Assembly (NCBI GenBank): GCA_900754285.1
Contig: CAAECB010000084.1
Location: 1 to 9,427 of the forward strand
Reading direction: 5' to 3'
DNA from: Clostridia bacterium
GTDB taxonomy: Bacteria > Bacillota > Clostridia > TANB77 > CAG-508
DNA length: 9,427 bases
Shown here: positions 6,711 to 9,427 of the stretch, piece by piece
Layout: each line of letters begins with the position of its first letter
How positions within the stretch are numbered: the first letter of the stretch is position 1
Made by a program: the position numbers and the translations under genes
The notes under the pieces: generated by a model
Told to the model about the DNA's origin: nothing
What the model saw: only the letters and a program-made list of their open reading frames with translations
Databases searched by the model: none

Positions 6711-7298
6711 CTAGATTAGTTTACTTATTGCTAATCCGTCTCCTACTTCTAAAATTTCTGTTTCTAAATTTGTATTTTCTGTTACTTCTTTTATGTATTC
6801 TCTTAAATTTCTTACTGCTGTACGTTGTTTGTGTTTGTTGTAATCACTCATTACATAGCCTTTATATAAAATATTGTCTGCAAATATTATTCCTTTTTGG
6901 TTTAACATGCGTAAAGCTTGATTTAAGAAAAATGGATATTTTCCTTTTGCTGCATCAATAAATACCATATCATATTTTCCTGTTAATGTTGGTAATATTT
7001 CTACTGCGTCTCCTTCATATAATGTTATAATATCTTGAACTCCTACTTTTTTAAAATTTTCTTTTGCTTCTGCTATTCGTTCTTCTTCTCTTTCTATTGT
7101 ATCAATACTTCCGCCTTCTGCTAGAAATTCTGAAAAACACATTGCTGAATAGCCTACTGCTGCTCCTATTTCTAGTATCTTTTTAGGTGGTTCTTTTTCT
7201 AGATATTTTTCTATAACTTCTAGAGTGTCATCCATTATTATTGGTATATGTTCTTCTAATGCTTTTTGCTTTATTTTTTCTAATTCTTCTTTATTCAT
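6711..7298 (-). CDS. trmR: SAM-dependent O-methyltransferase, TrmR/YrrM-like (5-methoxyuridine in tRNA)
   Basis: Class I methyltransferase of the caffeoyl-CoA/catechol O-methyltransferase family (COG4122 type), 195 residues, cytosolic. The SAM-binding glycine loop is LEIGAAVGYSA (42-52), the acidic residue ending strand 2 is E69 (TIERE), and GDAVEIL is at 96-102. Metal-binding positions are D115 (MVFIDAAKGKY) and D141-N142 (ADNILYKG). The ending GDGLAISK (186-193) is typical. B. subtilis YrrM (TrmR) of this family methylates 5-hydroxyuridine at tRNA position 34 to 5-methoxyuridine. Its B. subtilis neighbours yrrN and yrrO are U32 genes like the trhP seen here about 3.3 kb away, which supports the same role. 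It is slightly shorter than I recall for YrrM, at the N-terminus. The start is fixed by an in-frame TAA at 7304-7302 just upstream; AAGGA at 7311-7315 is the ribosome site. The substrate assignment is inference. Confidence 0.85.
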   Translation of the reverse strand: MNKEELEKIKQKALEEHIPIIMDDTLEVIEKYLEKEPPKKILEIGAAVGYSAMCFSEFLAEGGSIDTIEREEERIAEAKENFKKVGVQDIITLYEGDAVEILPTLTGKYDMVFIDAAKGKYPFFLNQALRMLNQKGIIFADNILYKGYVMSDYNKHKQRTAVRNLREYIKEVTENTNLETEILEVGDGLAISKLI

Positions 7299-7329
7299 AT
7301 TTTACATCATTCCTTAACTCTTAGATGTG

Positions 7330-7364
7330 AATTTTGGCGATGCCTAAATGGCGCCGCCAAAATT
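7330..7364. promoter_or_regulatory. GC-rich palindrome overlapping the trmR promoter (operator or 5' mRNA hairpin)
   Basis: The arms 7330-7344 (AATTTTGGCGATGCC) and 7350-7364 (GGCGCCGCCAAAATT) pair at 13 of 15 positions plus one G-U, around a 5-base loop TAAAT. It overlaps the -10 box of trmR (7362-7367) by three bases and spans the expected transcription start near 7355. It is the most GC-rich patch in a very AT-rich gap. Neither side is followed by a T-run, so a terminator for typA is less likely than an operator or a hairpin at the 5' end of the trmR message. Confidence 0.5.
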
Positions 7365-7390
7365 ATAATTATTTTTATATTCTAGGTCAA
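7362..7390 (-). promoter_or_regulatory. Promoter of trmR
   Basis: On the minus strand TTGACC (7390-7385) and TATAAT (7367-7362) are separated by 17 bases, a near-perfect vegetative promoter lying in the typA-trmR gap. It means trmR can be transcribed independently of typA. Confidence 0.8.
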
Positions 7391-7414
7391 TGTTATTAAT
7401 GTCCAGTTTTGTTC
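7391..7414. repeat. 24-bp direct repeat, copy 2 (just upstream of the trmR -35)
   Basis: This is the partner of 6667-6690, in the same orientation and 724 bases away. It directly abuts the -35 box of the trmR promoter and lies 3 bases beyond the typA stop. It could be a regulator site or a trace of a local duplication. Confidence 0.55.
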
Positions 7415-7417
7415 AAT

Positions 7418-9232
7418 CTATTTGTTTCTGTTAGCTCTTTCACGTTCCTTTGTGTCCAAAATTTTCTTTCTTAAACGAATTGATTTTGGTGTGATTTCAA
7501 CTAATTCGTCATCTTGGATAAATTCAATTGCTTTTTCCAAAGACATTTGAATTGGTGGTACTAGACGTAAGGCTTCATCTGAACCAGAGGCTCTAGTATT
7601 TGTCAAATGTTTTTCTTTACATACATTTATTGCTAAATCTTCTCCTCTTGAATTTAGTCCTACTATCATACCTTCATATACATCTACACCTGGTCCTATA
7701 AATAAATCTCCTTTGTCTTGTGCATTATATAGTCCATATGTTACTGATTTACCTGGTTCAAATGCTACTATAGTTCCTCTTACACGTGCTTGGATATCTC
7801 CTTTATATGGTTCATATGAATCAAATATATGGTTCATTGTTCCTTCTCCTTTTGTGTCTGTAAGGAATTCTGTTCTATATCCAATTATTCCTCTTGCTGG
7901 TATTCTAAATTCAATTTTTGTGTGTCCTGCTTCTGCTGGTTCCATATTTGTCATTTCTGCTTTTCTTCTACCTAGTTTTTCTATAACATTTCCTACACAA
8001 TCATCTGGTACATTTACTACTAATAACTCTATTGGCTCACATTTTACTCCATCAATTTCTTTAAAGATAACTTTTGGTCTTGATACTAATAGCTCAAATC
8101 CTTCTCTTCTCATTGTTTCTATTAATACTGATAAATGTAATTCTCCTCTTCCTGATACTTCAAATGAGTCTGGTGTTTCACCATCTTTTACTCTTAATGA
8201 TACATTTCTTTCTAGTTCTTTATATAATCTGTCACGTATATGTCTTGATGTTATAAATTGTCCTTCTTTTCCTGCAAATGGTCCATTGTTTACACTAAAT
8301 GTCATTGTTACTGTTGGTTCATCTATATCTACAAATGGTATTTTTTCTGGATGTTCAAAGTCACATACTGTGTCACCTATGTTTATATCTGATAGTCCTG
8401 CAATTTCGATTATGTCTCCTGCTCCTACTTCTTCTACTTCGACTTTTTTTAGCCCAACATGTGTATATAATTTTGCTATTCTTCCTTGTGTTATTTTGTC
8501 TTCTTTTCCACATATGCTTACTGGCATTCCGACTTTCATTGTTCCTCTTTCTAGTCTTCCTATACCAATTCTTCCTACATAGTCATCATAATCTATGTTT
8601 GATACTAGCATTTGTGCTGGTCCTTCTAATTCACATTTTGGTGGTTCTATTGTGTTTATTATTGTTTCAAATAAACAACTTAAGTCTGTTGTTTCGTCTG
8701 CTAAATCCATTTTTGCTATTCCGTTTTTTGCTGATGCATATACTACTGGGAAGTCTAATTGTTCATCTGTTGCATTTAATTCTATGAATAATTCTATTAC
8801 TTGGTCTACTACTTTTTCTGGTTGTGCTCCTGGTCTGTCTATTTTATTTATTACTACTATTGGTTTTAATCCTAATGCTAATGATTTTTTTAGTACTTCT
8901 CTTGTTTGTGGCATTGCTCCTTCAAATGCGTCTACTAGTAATAAAACTCCATCTACTGTTTTTAGTACTCTTTCTACTTCTCCTCCAAAGTCTGCATGTC
9001 CTGGTGTATCTACTATGTTTATTTTTATGTCTCCATGCATTACTGATGTGTTTTTTGAAAGTATTGTGATTCCTCTTTCTTTTTCTTGGTCATTTGAGTC
9101 CATTACTCTTTCTTGTACTTGCTCATTTTCTCTGAATACGTGGCTTTGTTTTAATAATGCGTCTACTAGTGTTGTTTTTCCGTGGTCTACGTGTGCTATT
9201 ATTGCTATATTTCTTATATTTTTGTTGTTCAT
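7418..9232 (-). CDS. typA: Ribosome-associated translational GTPase TypA/BipA
   Basis: Translational GTPase of 604 residues, normal full length. It binds the 70S ribosome like EF-G and helps ribosome assembly and stress adaptation, especially in the cold; BipA is also known to interact with ppGpp. G-domain motifs: AHVDHGKTT (13-21, P-loop), RGIT (53-56, switch I), DTPGH (75-79), NKID (129-132). Domain II, EF-G-like domains III and V, and the BipA-specific C-terminal domain (about 480-604; contains FIGPGVDVYEGMIVG and TNTRASGSDEALRL) are complete. The ribosome site is GAGGGGAAGG (9250-9241), 8 bases before ATG, and a consensus promoter lies upstream. It heads the minus-strand genes here, though trmR has its own promoter. 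Codons end mainly in A, unlike the plus-strand pair, whose codons end mainly in T. Confidence 0.98.
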   Translation of the reverse strand: MNNKNIRNIAIIAHVDHGKTTLVDALLKQSHVFRENEQVQERVMDSNDQEKERGITILSKNTSVMHGDIKINIVDTPGHADFGGEVERVLKTVDGVLLLVDAFEGAMPQTREVLKKSLALGLKPIVVINKIDRPGAQPEKVVDQVIELFIELNATDEQLDFPVVYASAKNGIAKMDLADETTDLSCLFETIINTIEPPKCELEGPAQMLVSNIDYDDYVGRIGIGRLERGTMKVGMPVSICGKEDKITQGRIAKLYTHVGLKKVEVEEVGAGDIIEIAGLSDINIGDTVCDFEHPEKIPFVDIDEPTVTMTFSVNNGPFAGKEGQFITSRHIRDRLYKELERNVSLRVKDGETPDSFEVSGRGELHLSVLIETMRREGFELLVSRPKVIFKEIDGVKCEPIELLVVNVPDDCVGNVIEKLGRRKAEMTNMEPAEAGHTKIEFRIPARGIIGYRTEFLTDTKGEGTMNHIFDSYEPYKGDIQARVRGTIVAFEPGKSVTYGLYNAQDKGDLFIGPGVDVYEGMIVGLNSRGEDLAINVCKEKHLTNTRASGSDEALRLVPPIQMSLEKAIEFIQDDELVEITPKSIRLRKKILDTKERERANRNK

Positions 9233-9286
9233 TTTTCTTTCCTTCCCCTCTATTTTTTTTAATCTCTTTTTTTCTTAACGTTCTTT

Positions 9287-9315
9287 ATTATACTACTCTA
9301 GAGCTTGTTTGTCAA
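9287..9315 (-). promoter_or_regulatory. Consensus vegetative promoter of typA
   Basis: On the minus strand a perfect TTGACA (9315-9310), a 17-base spacer and a perfect TATAAT (9292-9287) are present. Transcription would start near 9280, leaving a leader of about 48 bases with a purine-rich ribosome site. Confidence 0.9.
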
Positions 9316-9325
9316 CATAAATTTA

Positions 9326-9340
9326 GGTGTTTTTGGGGCC
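9326..9340 (+). repeat. Half copy of the interspersed repeat, opposite orientation
   Basis: GGTGTTTTTGGGGCC matches the first half of copy 2 as read on the minus strand (GGTGTTTTCGGGGCC) at 14 of 15 positions. It then breaks off into unrelated sequence, as if truncated or interrupted. It is the only copy in this orientation. Confidence 0.55.
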
Positions 9341-9349
9341 TAGTATGAT

Positions 9350-9396
9350 TCATTTATGATAATGTCTTAATAAATCATTTAGGAAAATGTCTTAAT
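9350..9396. repeat. Two 22-bp direct repeats, possible end of an insertion element
   Basis: TCATTTATGATAATGTCTTAAT (split here as TCATTTATGATAATG + TCTTAAT, 9350-9371) recurs at 9375-9396 with two changes (20 of 22), a 25-base period. Closely spaced direct repeats of about this length occur at the ends of some insertion sequences such as the IS21 family. No transposase is visible because the window ends at 9427. They could instead be operator sites. The rest of the edge (9397-9427) shows nothing I can name. Confidence 0.45.
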
Positions 9397-9427
9397 TTTA
9401 AAATTTATGATATAAGTAAATCTGATA

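Noticed and set aside
7330..7364. Palindrome as the intrinsic terminator of typA
   Set aside because: No T-run follows on the minus strand, and it sits downstream of the trmR -35 and over its -10, so a regulatory role fits better.
7713..9278. Long plus-strand open frames opposite typA (7713-8582, 8595-9278)
   Set aside because: They are complements of the conserved GTPase; no motif or ribosome site supports them.
1..9427. CRISPR array, tRNA, rRNA or known riboswitch
   Set aside because: No regularly spaced array with spacers, no cloverleaf or rRNA-like segment, and no recognisable riboswitch core was seen in any gap. The direct repeats found are isolated pairs.

Overview
The window is very AT-rich, with strong Shine-Dalgarno sequences, near-consensus vegetative promoters and Gram-positive-type gene families. 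It most likely comes from an uncultured low-GC Bacillota, probably a gut-type Clostridia. No identity search was possible, so this rests on sequence character and on the pairing of trmR-like and trhP-like genes known from Bacillus.

Layout, left to right: a long stem-loop (56-118) and an intergenic repeat; a Zn/Cd-type P1B ATPase on the minus strand (231-2141); 38 bases upstream of it, a U32-peptidase-family tRNA hydroxylation protein, TrhP/YrrO-like (2180-3409, minus); a 216-base divergent promoter region holding two adjacent copies of a GGGGACGG-type interspersed repeat; a two-gene plus-strand operon of unfamiliar proteins (3626-4834 and 4863-6611) with its own extended -10 promoter and a 17-bp terminal hairpin; an O-methyltransferase of the TrmR/YrrM type (6711-7298, minus) with its own promoter and an overlapping palindrome; the ribosome-associated GTPase TypA/BipA (7418-9232, minus) with a perfect TTGACA-17-TATAAT promoter; and at the right edge another partial repeat and two 22-bp direct repeats.

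The main find is the plus-strand pair. Read by eye, both proteins carry the motif series of the RelA/SpoT (alarmone synthetase) nucleotidyltransferase fold: R-x-K-x3-S, then D-I, then (N/Q)-G-(Y/F), then a strand Glu, then His with downstream G-K. Both carry an extra roughly 130-140-residue helical stretch between the Asp motif and the G-Y motif. Their active sites have decayed at different positions, which suggests a co-evolved pair such as a heterodimer or an enzyme with a pseudo-enzyme partner. I do not recognise this pair as a described system.

The pair lies in the opposite orientation between trmR and trhP, whose Bacillus equivalents (yrrM, yrrN, yrrO) are neighbours and act together on wobble uridine 34 (hydroxylation, then methylation to 5-methoxyuridine). 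So an alarmone-synthetase-like module sits within a tRNA-modification locus beside typA, a translational GTPase. Whether this is a functional link or an insertion site is open.
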